A DNA stretch of 64,000 nucleotides from an uncultured Kiritimatiellota bacterium (GTDB lineage: Bacteria > Verrucomicrobiota > Kiritimatiellia > RFP12 > DVOR01). Made by a program: the position numbers and the translations under genes. Below the pieces are notes generated by a model that saw only the letters and a list, made by a program, of their open reading frames with translations, was not told where the DNA came from and made no database searches. This document shows positions 51,595 to 59,915 of the stretch, one piece after another. The stretch lies in contig CALXMT010000003.1 of assembly GCA_944389545.1 (NCBI GenBank), positions 1 to 64,000 on the forward strand, given 5' to 3'. Numbering within the stretch: the stretch's first letter is position 1; every line of letters starts with the position of its first letter.

Positions 51595-51680
51595 TAAAGC
51601 TGATGGGGCGGCTTGCGCCGCCCCGGAGAACAGAGAGCGGAGAGCGGAACGCCCCTGCGGGGCGACAGGCGAGGGTGTGG
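51595..51680. repeat. Covarying hairpin plus GGAGAAC heptads upstream of valS
   Basis: GGGGCGGC-TTGC-GCCGCCCC (51604-51623), then GGAGAACAGAGAGCGGAG and a CGCCCC-TG-CGGGGCG hairpin. Same modular order as at 3284, 16882, 54468 and 61814. Confidence 0.75.
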
Positions 51681-52014
51681 CAGTAGTGTCCGGGGAAAAT
51701 TGGGACCGCGAAGACGCAAAGGGAGGCGCGAACCGCTTCGGGCTCCGTCGGTCGCTCTGCGGCTTCGCCGCTGACCGCGCCCGCCGCCCTCCGTTTCGCG
51801 CCGTGAGATAAGAAGTCAGGGTGTGGGGCGAAGCCCCGCCAATAAAGCCAAACTTCCAAGCATCCAAGCTTCTAAACTTCCCAATTCCCCTTTGAGCGCC
51901 CCTTCAGGGGCGCGATAGCGTGGAAATCCCAAGGGCGGCGCGACCAACGGGAGCGATGGAGCCCGCCGGGTTTCCACGCAAGACCGTCTTTGCGGTAAAA
52001 CTTCCCCTGGACGG
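51681..52014. mobile_element. MITE-like composite element, copy 3
   Basis: 334 bp bounded by CAGTAGTGTCCGGGGAAAAT and ...TAAAACTTCCCCTGGACGG. The interior GCGAACCGCTTCGGGCTCCG, TCCAA spacer and GATAGCGTGGAAATCC blocks are nearly identical to copies 2 and 4. It ends 8 bp from the stop codon of the split gene at 52023. Confidence 0.82.
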
Positions 52015-52022
52015 GCAGAGGA

Positions 52023-53149
52023 TTAGGGGGCGAAGGTGGGGCGAAGGCGGAAGAGGTGGGTGCCGCTTTGGGCGAGGTCGAGGCGGAGACGGCGGACGTT
52101 TGGCGCGGGGGTCTCCTCGGAGAGGGTGCGGATTGCGGCGGTGCGGGCGGCTGTCCCATCGAGGGAGACTGGGATGGCCTGCAGGATGGTCGCGGCGTTG
52201 AAGGTGCCGCGGGAGAGGGAGGCCTCGACCCAGAGACCGTCGGCGTCGAAGCCCATTGCGGAGACGTCGAAGTCGGTCTTGGCGGTGGTGAGGGTTTGGG
52301 TGGCGCCGTCTGCGCTGACGGAGGAGGAGATGTCCAGTCCATCGAAGAAGCGGGCACGGTCTGCGTCGTCCTCCGAGGCGAAGCGGAGTTCGGTGACGCC
52401 GGGCTCGGGCGCGGGGAGTTTGTCGGAGAGGCCTGCGGGCAGGTCGAGGGGCTGAGGGGCGGCGCCTTCGTTCAGCCAGAGGTTGGAGTCTGGGAAGGTG
52501 GTACCGTTCAGGATGGTGATGGTGCCGTTGGGGCCGAGGGTGGGGGCGCCGGCGGTGGAGTCGTGGTTGCGGCTGCCGATGTAGGGCTGGGTGGCGAAAC
52601 CGCCGGGGCCCTCGACGGTGCCGCCATACCAGAAGAGGTTGAGGCCGGAGAGGGTGAGGGAGTCGCAGACGCCGAGGGCGAGATTGGCGATGCACCCGCC
52701 GGCGGCGCGGTGGGTGCCCAAGCGGCTGCGGATGGCCGCGCCGGGGCGGATGGCGACGGTGTTGTCGGTGAGGGTGAGGTGGGCGGTGGAATTCCAGTTG
52801 CATTGGCCGACGAGGAGGCCGACGTCGCCGTTGCCGTTCATGGTGACGTCGTTCCCGAGGGAGTCCGAGCCGTAGGCCTGGACGAGACCGGCGGCGTCGA
52901 TGACGCACCGAGAGATGGAGACCGCCGCGCCGGGCTCGATCCAGAGTCCGCCGGCGTGCAGTGGGTCAACTTGAAGGTGACGGAGAGGGCGTTGAACTTG
53001 CCCCAAGGCACATTGCGGAAGCCGAGGATCGGCTCATCCCCCGCGCCACGCACCAACCATGCATGGTCGCGCACCATTGTCACGGCCCCGGCGGCGTGCA
53101 GGGCGAGGAGGGAACACAAGGCGGTCAAGGCAAGTCGAGGTATCTGCAT
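52023..53149 (-). pseudogene. Frameshifted secreted protein (beta-helix-like)
   Basis: The N-terminal part starts at the ATG at 53149 (GGAG upstream) with a signal peptide (RLALTALCSLLALHAAGA) and reads MVRDHAWLVRGAGDEP...LSVTFK. Near 52970 the coherent protein continues only in another frame (VDPLHAGGLWIEPGAAVSISRC...) to the stop at 52023, about 375 aa in all. One missing G in AAG(G)TTGACC would join them; no classic slippery heptamer is present. The C-terminal part has Asn/Gly/Thr-rich strands (NGNGDVGLLVGQCNWNSTAHLTLTDNTV) like secreted beta-helices. It could be a true lesion or a sequencing error. Confidence 0.75.
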
Positions 53150-53394
53150 GGGCACTCCAATCTTTCCTCTCACAATGCCAAAAAGCGTATCCATTCGTCA
53201 AGCGGAATCGTGTCCGACACAATCGCTGTGGGCATAGGAATGACGCAGGGGAGACATCTTGCGGAAAAAACGTCGATTCCGTCGGTCGTGTTTGATTATC
53301 GCATTTTCTCTTTCTTTTGTGTGTTTTATGGCGTTTGTTGAGGGAGGGTTGGCGGCGGGTCGGAGAACTTTTTTAAGATTTATAAAAAAAGTGC
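53150..53394. other. Gap between split gene and tRNA pair, nothing recognised
   Basis: No repeat module or supportable gene was identified. Two short reading frames cross it but lack ribosome-binding sites and match no known pattern. The promoter of the tRNA pair begins at its end. Confidence 0.5.
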
Positions 53395-53424
53395 TTGCAT
53401 GGATGGTGGGGTGTGTGCTACTAT
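53395..53424 (+). promoter_or_regulatory. Promoter of the tRNA pair (TTGCAT-N18-TACTAT)
   Basis: TTGCAT (53395-53400), 18 nt, TACTAT (53419-53424) preceded by TGC. The tRNA begins 21 nt downstream. Confidence 0.65.
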
Positions 53425-53444
53425 ATGCGCCGTTTTCCCGACAT

Positions 53445-53520
53445 GGCGGGTTAGCTCAGTCGGTAGAGCAGCGGAATCATAATCCGCGTGTCGGGGGTTC
53501 GATCCCCTCACCCGCTACCA
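53445..53520 (+). tRNA. tRNA-Met (CAT), elongator type or Ile2
   Basis: Acceptor GGCGGGT pairs with ACCCGCT through one G-T pair. The D arm is GCTC...GAGC, the anticodon stem GCGGA/TCCGC with loop ATCATAA gives anticodon CAT, and the T arm is GGGG-TTCGATC-CCCT. CCA is encoded. It lacks initiator features (three G-C pairs in the anticodon stem). A lysidine-modified tRNA-Ile cannot be ruled out from sequence. Confidence 0.92.
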
Positions 53521-53545
53521 TGCGAGAGAGGAAAACATACCACAG

Positions 53546-53620
53546 TCCGAAGTGGCGCAGTGGTAGCGCAGGTGACTGTTAATCACTTGGTCGCAGGTTC
53601 GAATCCTGCCTTCGGAGCCA
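53546..53620 (+). tRNA. tRNA-Asn (anticodon GTT)
   Basis: Acceptor TCCGAAG pairs with CTTCGGA, discriminator G, CCA encoded. The anticodon stem GTGAC..(TGTTA)..ATCAC region presents GTT. It follows tRNA-Met by 25 nt, so they are co-transcribed. Confidence 0.92.
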
Positions 53621-53627
53621 ATTTCTT

Positions 53628-53670
53628 GGAGGCCGTGCCCCAGAGGGGGGGCACGGCCTCCATTTTTTTT
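53628..53670 (+). terminator. Strong rho-independent terminator of the tRNA pair
   Basis: GGAGGCCGTGCCCC and GGGGCACGGCCTCC enclose a short loop and are followed by eight T after one A. Confidence 0.95.
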
Positions 53671-53674
53671 GGAA

Positions 53675-53740
53675 AACGGAGAACGGAAAACGGAAAACGG
53701 AGAACGGAACGCGCGGCAAGCGCGCGACGGGCGAGGGCGC
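53675..53740 (+). repeat. GGAAAAC/GGAGAAC heptad array
   Basis: Five near-perfect 7-bp units (GGAAAAC or GGAGAAC), then a CGCGCGGCAAGCGCGCG hairpin. The same heptad follows hairpins in many gaps here. Confidence 0.75.
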
Positions 53741-53848
53741 TTTTCAGGAAAACATGGAAACGCAAGGGATGGGCACGGCAGAGAGGCCCGCAGGGCCGAA
53801 CGGTGAAGTGCCCAGGCCCTTGCGTTGCTTTGTGTCTTCGTGGAAAAC
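53741..53848 (-). repeat. 110-bp intergenic repeat family, copy 3
   Basis: Inverted relative to the copy at 25185: begins TTTTCAGGAAAAC on the plus strand, passes CGCAAGGGATGGGCACGG and GGCCCGCAGGGCC, and ends CTTCGTGGAAAAC. Confidence 0.8.
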
Positions 53849-53931
53849 AGCCGTCCCGATATGGGTTGACTTGGAGTGGGGGCGAGGGTGTATGCTATGG
53901 GAGATTGTTGTCCGAAAGAGAAAGGTTAGAC

Positions 53932-54465
53932 ATGAAGAAAGTGTTGATTTTGTCCGGGTCGCCGCGGAAGGGCAACTCGCAGACGTTGTGCGAGGCCGTG
54001 GCCGAGGGTGCGCGCGAGGCGGGCCATGAGGTGACGTTGATCCGCGTGGCGGAGAAGCAGATCGGCTATTGCACGGGCTGCGGACTGTGCTCGTTCCAGG
54101 GCAAGCCGTGCCCCATCAAGGACGACGCGGAGGCCATTCAGCGGCAGATGCTGGCGGCGGACGTCATCGTGATGGGCACGCCGGTCTACTTCTATTCCAT
54201 CTGCGCGCAGCTGAAGACGTTGATCGATCGCTCCAGCCCCTACTATGAGCAGATGGTCGGCAAGACCTTTGGCTTTGTGATGACCTCGGCGGATGACGAT
54301 CCCGCGTGCATGGACCGGACGCTGGAGGATTTCCGTGGTTATCTGGCGTGCCTGGACGACCCGAAGGAGGCCTTTGTCCTTCGCGCGGCGGGGCTCACCC
54401 ATCCCAATGAGGCCAAGGATTCGCCCTATCTGGCGCAGGCCCATGCCCTAGGCAAGGCGCTTTGA
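53932..54465 (+). CDS. NADPH-dependent FMN reductase / flavodoxin-fold oxidoreductase
   Basis: 177-aa flavoprotein of the iron-sulfur flavoprotein/NADPH-FMN reductase group. It begins MKKVLILSGSPRKGNSQTL, the FMN-phosphate loop, and has CTGCGLCSFQGKPCPIKDD with three close cysteines as in Isf-type flavoproteins (possible Fe-S or metal site), then VIVMGTPVYFYSICAQLKTLIDR, the family's second signature. The physiological partner is unknown. AAGG lies upstream of the ATG. Longer frames reaching into the tRNA are rejected. Confidence 0.9.
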   Translation: MKKVLILSGSPRKGNSQTLCEAVAEGAREAGHEVTLIRVAEKQIGYCTGCGLCSFQGKPCPIKDDAEAIQRQMLAADVIVMGTPVYFYSICAQLKTLIDRSSPYYEQMVGKTFGFVMTSADDDPACMDRTLEDFRGYLACLDDPKEAFVLRAAGLTHPNEAKDSPYLAQAHALGKAL

Positions 54466-54604
54466 GGGGTGGCTGTCGCCACCCCGGAGAACGGGAGGGC
54501 GGCAGAGCCGCCCTAGAGAACAGAGAACGGAGAACAGAACGCCCCTGCGGGGCGACGAATGGAGCATTGTGCAGGGCGGCGTCAGCCGCTGTCCTAGTCG
54601 TCCT
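54466..54604. repeat. Covarying hairpin array directly after stop codon
   Basis: GGGGTGGC-TGTC-GCCACCCC starts at the stop codon, followed by GGAGAACGGGA, then a second hairpin GGGCGGC-AGA-GCCGCCC, GAGAAC heptads, CGCCCC-TG-CGGGGCG, and TGTCCTAGTCGTCC. It leads into MITE copy 4. Confidence 0.75.
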
Positions 54605-54949
54605 CAATACTGTCCGGGGAAAATGGGGACCGCAAAGACGCAAGGGGAGGCGCGAACCGCTTCGGGCTCCATCGGTCGCTCTGCGGCTTCGCCGCTGACC
54701 GCGACCGCCGCCCTCCGTTTCGCGCCTTTTCGCCTTTTTATAAAGAAGGGAAGTCGGAGAGTGGGGCAGAGCCCCACCAACAAAACCAAACTTCCAAGCA
54801 TCCAAGCTTCTAAACTTCCCAATTCCCCTTTGAGCGCCCCTTCAGGGGCGCGATAGCGTGGAAATCCCAAGGGCGGCGCGACCAACGGGAGCGATGGAGC
54901 CCGCCGGGTTTCCACGCAAGAACGTCTTTGCGGTAAAACTTCCCGGGCC
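54605..54949. mobile_element. MITE-like composite element, copy 4
   Basis: About 345 bp from CAATACTGTCCGGGGAAAAT to TAAAACTTCCCGGGCCCTGC, the right end partly decayed. Interior blocks match copies 1-3; a GCGCCTTTTCGCCTTTTTA stretch makes it slightly longer. Confidence 0.78.
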
Positions 54950-54957
54950 CTGCTGGG

Positions 54958-56319
54958 TCAGCGGAAGTCGCGGAGGTGGGAGAGGAGGGCGGAGGCGGAT
55001 TTGAGAAGGTGGCCGGGGTTGGCCAGGGCGCGGGCGGCGGCGTGGAGGAGGGGCCGCGGCTGGAGGTGGGCGCGGTAGGCCTGGGAGATGAGGGCGTTGA
55101 TTTGGGCGTGGGTGAGGGGGCAACGCATGACGGGCGCGCGCATATCGTAGGCGTCCCAATCCTCGGTGAGGAGGCCGCCGGAGGCCTGGAGGTCGCGGAA
55201 GAGGGGCGTTCCGGGATAGGGGACGAGCCAAGTGGCCTGGAGGGTGTGGGCGTGGCCGCGGCGGAGGAGTTCGCGGCCGAGGGCGACGGTGCGCCGGGCG
55301 TCCTCGAGGGTCTCCCAGGGATAGCCGAGCATGAGGGTGATGTGGACGTGGAGACCGGCCTGGGCGGCGTCGCGGGCGCCTTGGCGGATCTGCTCGACGA
55401 CGAGGCCCTTGTTCAGGCGGTCGAGAGTGGCCTGATTGGCGGATTCGACGCCGAAGAGGACCATGCGATAGCCCGCGCGGCGCATGAGGCGATAGTCCGC
55501 GAGGGAGAGGGCACCAAAACGTTGGTTGCAGTCGAGGTGCAGACGCTTGGCGTAGCCGCGCGAGAGGAGGCCCTCGCAGAAGGTGCGGAGCCAATCGCCG
55601 ACGGGCTGGCTGCCGGCGTCGTCCATGATTTCGCGTGCGCCGAGGTCGAGGAGCCCGCCGATTTCATCGAGGACGTGCGCCACGGGGCGGGTGCGGCAGG
55701 TGGGGTAGAGCGCGGCCCAGGAGCAGAAGGAACAGCGGGCGTACCAGCAGTCGCGGGCGGACATGAGGTAGGCGCCGGGGGTGCGCAGGAAGTTGCCGTT
55801 GCGCGTGGCGTAGTCGCGCCAGCGGGTGAGGGTGCGGTCGATCTGCGGGAGGGCGGCGAGGTCGACAGGGACATCGCGCCCCTCGGCCCAGGAGAGGAGG
55901 GCGAAGTCGTAGTCCCCGCCCATGAGGGCGGCGTCGACGGGGGCGTTGCGGCGGGTCTCCTCGGGGAGGGCGGTGACGTGGTCGCCGGCGATGAGGGCCT
56001 TGCAGTGGGGCAGACGGCGCTTGAGTTCGCGAATCCAGGCCCAGTGGAACTTCACGACGGGCGTCTTGGTCTCGACGAAGACGGCGTCCGGTCCCCAAGT
56101 CTCGAGTTCGCGCCAGAAGGCCTCGGGCGTCAGGCCGCGGGCGATGCCGTCAAGCCAGAGCACGTCGTGGCCGTGGGCGCGGAGGAGGGTGGCGGCGGAG
56201 GCGGGGACGACGGGATAGATGGCCGTCTGCCGGTGGAACCACTGGAACTGCCGGTTTTGGCTGAGCAGTGGCGTGCCTTTGTCCGAGGGGATGGGCGGAT
56301 AGCAGATGGCGAGACGCAT
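54958..56319 (-). CDS. Radical SAM protein, B12-binding-type family (unusual CX4CX2C)
   Basis: 453 aa. The N-terminal half has a Rossmann-like region similar to B12-binding radical SAM enzymes (LLRAHGHDVLWLDGIARG), but the DxHxxG cobalamin motif is not evident. The cluster motif is Cys191-x4-Cys196-x2-Cys199 (CWYARCSFC) instead of CX3CX2C. Further radical SAM features follow: GVESANQATLDRLNKG, LMLGYPWETLEDARRT, and VPYPGTPLFRDL. The context gives no substrate. The ATG at 56319 has only a weak ribosome-binding site. Candidate reactions include lipid or tetrapyrrole modification, but none can be assigned. Confidence 0.85.
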   Translation of the reverse strand: MRLAICYPPIPSDKGTPLLSQNRQFQWFHRQTAIYPVVPASAATLLRAHGHDVLWLDGIARGLTPEAFWRELETWGPDAVFVETKTPVVKFHWAWIRELKRRLPHCKALIAGDHVTALPEETRRNAPVDAALMGGDYDFALLSWAEGRDVPVDLAALPQIDRTLTRWRDYATRNGNFLRTPGAYLMSARDCWYARCSFCSWAALYPTCRTRPVAHVLDEIGGLLDLGAREIMDDAGSQPVGDWLRTFCEGLLSRGYAKRLHLDCNQRFGALSLADYRLMRRAGYRMVLFGVESANQATLDRLNKGLVVEQIRQGARDAAQAGLHVHITLMLGYPWETLEDARRTVALGRELLRRGHAHTLQATWLVPYPGTPLFRDLQASGGLLTEDWDAYDMRAPVMRCPLTHAQINALISQAYRAHLQPRPLLHAAARALANPGHLLKSASALLSHLRDFR

Positions 56320-56324
56320 CGGGT

Positions 56325-56358
56325 GGCTGATTGGCTGATTCGCTGATTGGCTGATTGG
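56325..56358. repeat. 8-bp tandem repeat (GGCTGATT)
   Basis: Four units of GGCTGATT/CGCTGATT, directly upstream of the radical SAM gene. Reverse complement of the AATCAGCG array at 11325-11356. Confidence 0.8.
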
Positions 56359-56401
56359 AGATGCCCTGCCGGGCGATCACGCAAACTTCCAAACTTCCCA
56401 T

Positions 56402-57754
56402 TCAGCCGTTCACGGCTGAACGGGCGGCGGCGAGGAGTTTGTCCAGGGTCTCCTGGGTTTTGGCCTCTGCGGCGATGCGCAGGAGTGGCTCGGTGTTGGA
56501 GGGGCGGACGCCCAGCCAAGCATCGGGCCAATCGAGGCGGACGCCGTCGTAGTCGATGCGGTGTTCGGGCGGACCCATGAGGGCGACCAGGGCGGCCTCG
56601 ACGCGGGCGACGGCGGCGGGGCGGTCGGCGACGTCGGGGATGTTGACTTCGCCGGAGGAGACGTAGCGGCCGATGATGGGGTCGATGAGGTCGTGTAGGG
56701 TGCGGCCTTCGCGTTTGGCGCGGGCCAGGACGCCGAGGATGATGAGGGCGGCGTAGATGCCGCTGTCGCTCCAGTGGAAGTCACGGAAGTAGTAGTGGCC
56801 GGCGACCTCGCCGCCGCAGAGACCGTTGCTTTCGCGGAGGGCGGTCTTGGCGAAGGCGGCGCCGACCTTGACCATGCGGGGCTCGAAGCCGCGTTCGCGG
56901 AGGGCCTCGATGACGCCGCGGGAGGTGCGGACGTCGTGCACGACGACGTTGGAGGCGTCGGGGCAACGGGCGCGGAGTTCCTCGGCAATGAGGGGGATGA
57001 AGGCGTCCGGCGGGATGAAGGTGCCCTCGGCGTCGACAAAGCAGACGCGGTCGCCGTCGCCGTCGAAGATGAGGCCGACCTCGGCCTTACGGTAACGGAC
57101 CATGCGGACGAGCTCCTCGCGATTCTTGGGGTTGAGCGGGTCCGGGCCGTGCCAGGGGAAGCGTCCGTCCGGGTCGCCGTTCAGACAGCCGAGCTCCATG
57201 CCCAGCAGGTCGATGCCGAAGGGGCCGGCGGCGCCGTTCGAGTAGTCGGCCAGGAAGCGGAGGCCGGAGAGGTCGGGCTTGCGTTCGCGGAGCCACTTGA
57301 GGTAGGGGTCGCAGAGGAGGCGGTCGCGCCAGGTACCGGGGGTGGGCGCGGGCGGCGGGAGGTTGCCGGACTCAATCATGGCCTCGACCTCGCGGAGGCC
57401 TTGGTCGTAGCCGCAGGGGCGGGCGTCGGAGCGGCAGACCTTGAAGCCGTTGTACTCCTTCGGGTTGTGCGAGGCGGTCACCATCACGGAGGCGTCAAAG
57501 CCGAGCTCGGCGTTGAGGAAGTAGCACATCGGGGTGGTGGTGAAGTGGACGTTCGTCACGTCGGCGCCGGCCTCGAGCAGGCCGCGCGTGAGGGCCTTGC
57601 GGAGGGGCTGGGCGGAGAGGCGGGCGTCGGCGCAGACGAGGATGGTCTTGGCGTGAAGCACCGCGGGCAGGCAACGGCCGATTTGGTAGGCCAGGTCGTC
57701 GGTGAGGTCTTGTCCGTAGACGCCGCGGATGTCGTAGGCTTTGAAGGCTTTCAT
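56402..57754 (-). CDS. Phosphomannomutase / phosphoglucomutase
   Basis: Interconverts hexose 1- and 6-phosphates for nucleotide-sugar synthesis; cytoplasmic. The 450-aa alpha-D-phosphohexomutase has the phosphoserine loop TASHNPKEYNG (about residues 93-103), the metal loop DGDGDRV (near 230), the sugar-binding GEVAGHYYF (near 312) and the phosphate loop RPSNTEPLLR near the C-terminus. The GEVAGH form points to PMM/PGM rather than a phosphoglucosamine mutase. It lies 9 bp after the RlmI-like gene, in one operon. Confidence 0.95.
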   Translation of the reverse strand: MKAFKAYDIRGVYGQDLTDDLAYQIGRCLPAVLHAKTILVCADARLSAQPLRKALTRGLLEAGADVTNVHFTTTPMCYFLNAELGFDASVMVTASHNPKEYNGFKVCRSDARPCGYDQGLREVEAMIESGNLPPPAPTPGTWRDRLLCDPYLKWLRERKPDLSGLRFLADYSNGAAGPFGIDLLGMELGCLNGDPDGRFPWHGPDPLNPKNREELVRMVRYRKAEVGLIFDGDGDRVCFVDAEGTFIPPDAFIPLIAEELRARCPDASNVVVHDVRTSRGVIEALRERGFEPRMVKVGAAFAKTALRESNGLCGGEVAGHYYFRDFHWSDSGIYAALIILGVLARAKREGRTLHDLIDPIIGRYVSSGEVNIPDVADRPAAVARVEAALVALMGPPEHRIDYDGVRLDWPDAWLGVRPSNTEPLLRIAAEAKTQETLDKLLAAARSAVNG

Positions 57755-57763
57755 GACGCTCCT

Positions 57764-58942
57764 TTATTCGACGTGGCAGAGGAGGCCCTTGAGGTAGAGG
57801 CCCTCGGGGAAGTTCAGCGCCTCGACGTGGTCGGGGGCCTGGCGGAGCTCGCGGAGGATGCGGACGCGGCGGCCGGCGTCGCACGCGGCCTCGGCCACGA
57901 CCATGCGGAAGGTGGGCGCGTCGATGGCGCCGGAGCAGGAGAAGGTGGCGAGGAGGCCACCGGGGGAGACGAGCTTGAAGCCCAGGATGTTGATGTCCTT
58001 GTAGCCGCGGAGGGCCTTCTCGGCGAGGGCCTTGGAGTCGGCGAACTTCGGCGGGTCGAGCACCACGAGGTCGAAGTCGCGGGCGCGGTCGCGGAAGCCG
58101 CGGAGCTCCTGGAAGACGTTGCCCTGGATGAACTCGGCCTCGGGCAGGCCGTTGAGGGCGGTGTTGCGGCGGGCCTGCTCCAGCGCGGGGCCGGAGAGGT
58201 CGACGTGCGTGACGGACGCGGCGCCGGCGACCTGCGCGGCGACGCCGAAACCGCCGGTGTAGCAGAAGGTGTTGAGGACGCGGCGGCCCTTGGCGGACTC
58301 GGCGACCAGGCGGCGGTTCTCGCGCTGGTCCAGGTAGAAGCCGGTCTTGTGGCCCTCGCGGACGTCAACCTCGAAACGGACGGGGCCCTCGTGGATGGCG
58401 ACGCGCTCGGGCGGCTCGGGGCCCGCGAGCAGGCCGCGTGTGGGTTCGAGACCCTCGCGCTTGCGCACGTCCAGGTCGCTGCGTTCGTAGAAGGAGGCCG
58501 CGCCGGTGAGGTCGAGGAGCGCGTCGACAATCTCGGCCTTGTGACGCTCGGCGCCGATGGAGGCGAATTGGCCGACCAGGACATCGTCGTAGCGGTCGAC
58601 GGTCACGCCGGGGAGGCCGTCGGCCTCGGCGTTCACCAGGCGCAAGGCGTTGGTGTCGAAACGCTCGGCCATGCCTTCGCGCACGGCCAGGGCGCGCGCC
58701 AGGAGGTCATGGAGGAAGGCGCCGTCCACGGGGCCTTCGTCGAAGCGCCAGAGGCGGACGCGGATCTGCGAGGTGGGCGACCACGCGCCCACGCCCAGCG
58801 GCATGCCGTTGGCGTCGGTCACCAGCACATCCTCGCCGGGGTCCGGCTCACGCGAAACGGAATCGATGGCGCCGGAGAAGATCCAGGGGTGGCGGCGACG
58901 CGTCGCCTTGTCGCGGCCGGGTTTCAGACGGACGATTTTCAT
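57764..58942 (-). CDS. Class I SAM-dependent rRNA methyltransferase, RlmI-like
   Basis: 392 aa with an N-terminal PUA domain ([27 protein letters not shown]) and a C-terminal Rossmann methyltransferase: [20 protein letters not shown] for SAM binding, [17 protein letters not shown], and VVLDPPKF catalytic loop. RlmI methylates C5 of a 23S rRNA cytosine; the exact target here is inferred by similarity. The start overlaps the rph stop (ATGA), so the two are translationally coupled. Confidence 0.93.
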   Translation of the reverse strand: MKIVRLKPGRDKATRRRHPWIFSGAIDSVSREPDPGEDVLVTDANGMPLGVGAWSPTSQIRVRLWRFDEGPVDGAFLHDLLARALAVREGMAERFDTNALRLVNAEADGLPGVTVDRYDDVLVGQFASIGAERHKAEIVDALLDLTGAASFYERSDLDVRKREGLEPTRGLLAGPEPPERVAIHEGPVRFEVDVREGHKTGFYLDQRENRRLVAESAKGRRVLNTFCYTGGFGVAAQVAGAASVTHVDLSGPALEQARRNTALNGLPEAEFIQGNVFQELRGFRDRARDFDLVVLDPPKFADSKALAEKALRGYKDINILGFKLVSPGGLLATFSCSGAIDAPTFRMVVAEAACDAGRRVRILRELRQAPDHVEALNFPEGLYLKGLLCHVE

Positions 58943-59631
58943 GCGTTCCTCCCCAGGGCCTCGGCCTGCGCCTTGAAGAGGGCCGCGCAGCCCTCCTTCG
59001 CCAGCGCGCGCAGGGCGTCCAGCTGTTCATCGGTGAAGGGGTCGTGTTCGGCCGTGCCCTGCAGTTCCACAAAGCGCCCGTCCGAGGTCATCACCACGTT
59101 CAGGTCAACATCCGCCGTGGAGTCGTGGGCGTAGTCTAGGTCGAGGGTCGGGACGCCCGCGCAGATGCCCACGCTGATGGCCGCCACGCGGCGGAGCAAC
59201 GGATTCTCGGTCAGTGCGCCGGAGGCGAGGAGCGAGGCCACCGCATCTTCCAACGCCACCATGCCGCCGGTGATGGAGGCGCAACGCGTGCCGCCGTCGG
59301 CCTGGAGCACATCGCAGTCGATGGTGATGGTGCGCTCGCCCAGCTTCGTCAGGTCGAAGCTCGCGCGCAGGGCCCGGCCGATCAGGCGGCCGATTTCCAC
59401 GCCGCGGCCGTCCTGCCGCAGTTTCTTGATGTCACGTTCCTTGCGTGTGAGGGTCGAGGAGGGGAGCATCGCGTACTCCGCCGTGACCCAGCCTTTGCCA
59501 GAGCCCTTGAGGAAAGGCGGCACCTTTTCCTCCACGCACGCGGTGCAGAGCACCCACGTGTCGCCCTGTTTGATGAGCACGGAACCTGCCGCGTGCTTCG
59601 TGAACTGCCGAACAATCTCAACGTTTCTCAT
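58939..59631 (-). CDS. rph: Ribonuclease PH, N-terminally short
   Basis: 3'-5' phosphorolytic exoribonuclease that trims tRNA. 230 aa against the usual 237-250. It shows [76 protein letters not shown] and [25 protein letters not shown]. The normal opening with R-x-DGR and ELRPV is missing: the protein begins MRNVEIV. The extended -10 promoter sits 7 nt before this ATG, so no longer form is made from it. Upstream in-frame codons (from 59700) do not encode the missing motif. Confidence 0.94.
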   Translation of the reverse strand: MRNVEIVRQFTKHAAGSVLIKQGDTWVLCTACVEEKVPPFLKGSGKGWVTAEYAMLPSSTLTRKERDIKKLRQDGRGVEIGRLIGRALRASFDLTKLGERTITIDCDVLQADGGTRCASITGGMVALEDAVASLLASGALTENPLLRRVAAISVGICAGVPTLDLDYAHDSTADVDLNVVMTSDGRFVELQGTAEHDPFTDEQLDALRALAKEGCAALFKAQAEALGRNA

Positions 59632-59638
59632 GCCCTTT

Positions 59639-59647
59639 AGTATACCA
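59639..59647 (-). promoter_or_regulatory. Extended -10 promoter (TGGTATACT) of rph
   Basis: TGGTATACT on the minus strand ends 7 nt before the rph ATG at 59631, in the same CTTTGGTAYAMTAAA context as mutS. A leaderless rph-rlmI-phosphohexomutase message is predicted. Confidence 0.62.
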
Positions 59648-59693
59648 AAGCCCGCCGCCCCACTCGTGTTTCCCGAAATTGTTTCCGGGGGAG

Positions 59694-59803
59694 TTTCCAC
59701 GAAGACACGAAGGAACGCAAGGGCCTGGGCATTTCACCGTTCGGCCCTCCGGGCCTCACTCCCTATCCCCATCCCTTGCGGTTCTGTGACTTTCGGCAAC
59801 CCC
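59694..59803 (+). repeat. 110-bp intergenic repeat family, copy 4
   Basis: GTTTCCACGAAGACACGAAG through GGCATTTCACCGTTC, GGCCCTCCGGGCC and CCCATCCCTTGCG to the CTGTGACTTTCGG edge. It lies between the divergently facing ends of the rph operon and the aldo/keto reductase gene. Confidence 0.8.
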
Positions 59804-59915
59804 GTCAATCGGAGTTCCCTCTTCTGGCAATCCTTCTCTGTGATCTAAAACCTGCCGGGATTCTTACGTTTTCCCAAGCCTCCATTTGGACCCTTGGCAT
59901 CTGTGGAGTAAGGAA

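Noticed and set aside
48854-51811. Long open frame (985 codons) on the plus strand opposite valS
   Set aside because: Valyl-tRNA synthetase motifs are clear on the minus strand; the plus-strand translation is Gly/Val/Ala/Glu-rich and starts in repeat DNA.
53488-53931. Upstream extension of the flavin reductase reading frame through the tRNA-Asn and terminator
   Set aside because: It would translate tRNA and terminator sequence; the ATG at 53932 begins the canonical flavodoxin-fold strand.
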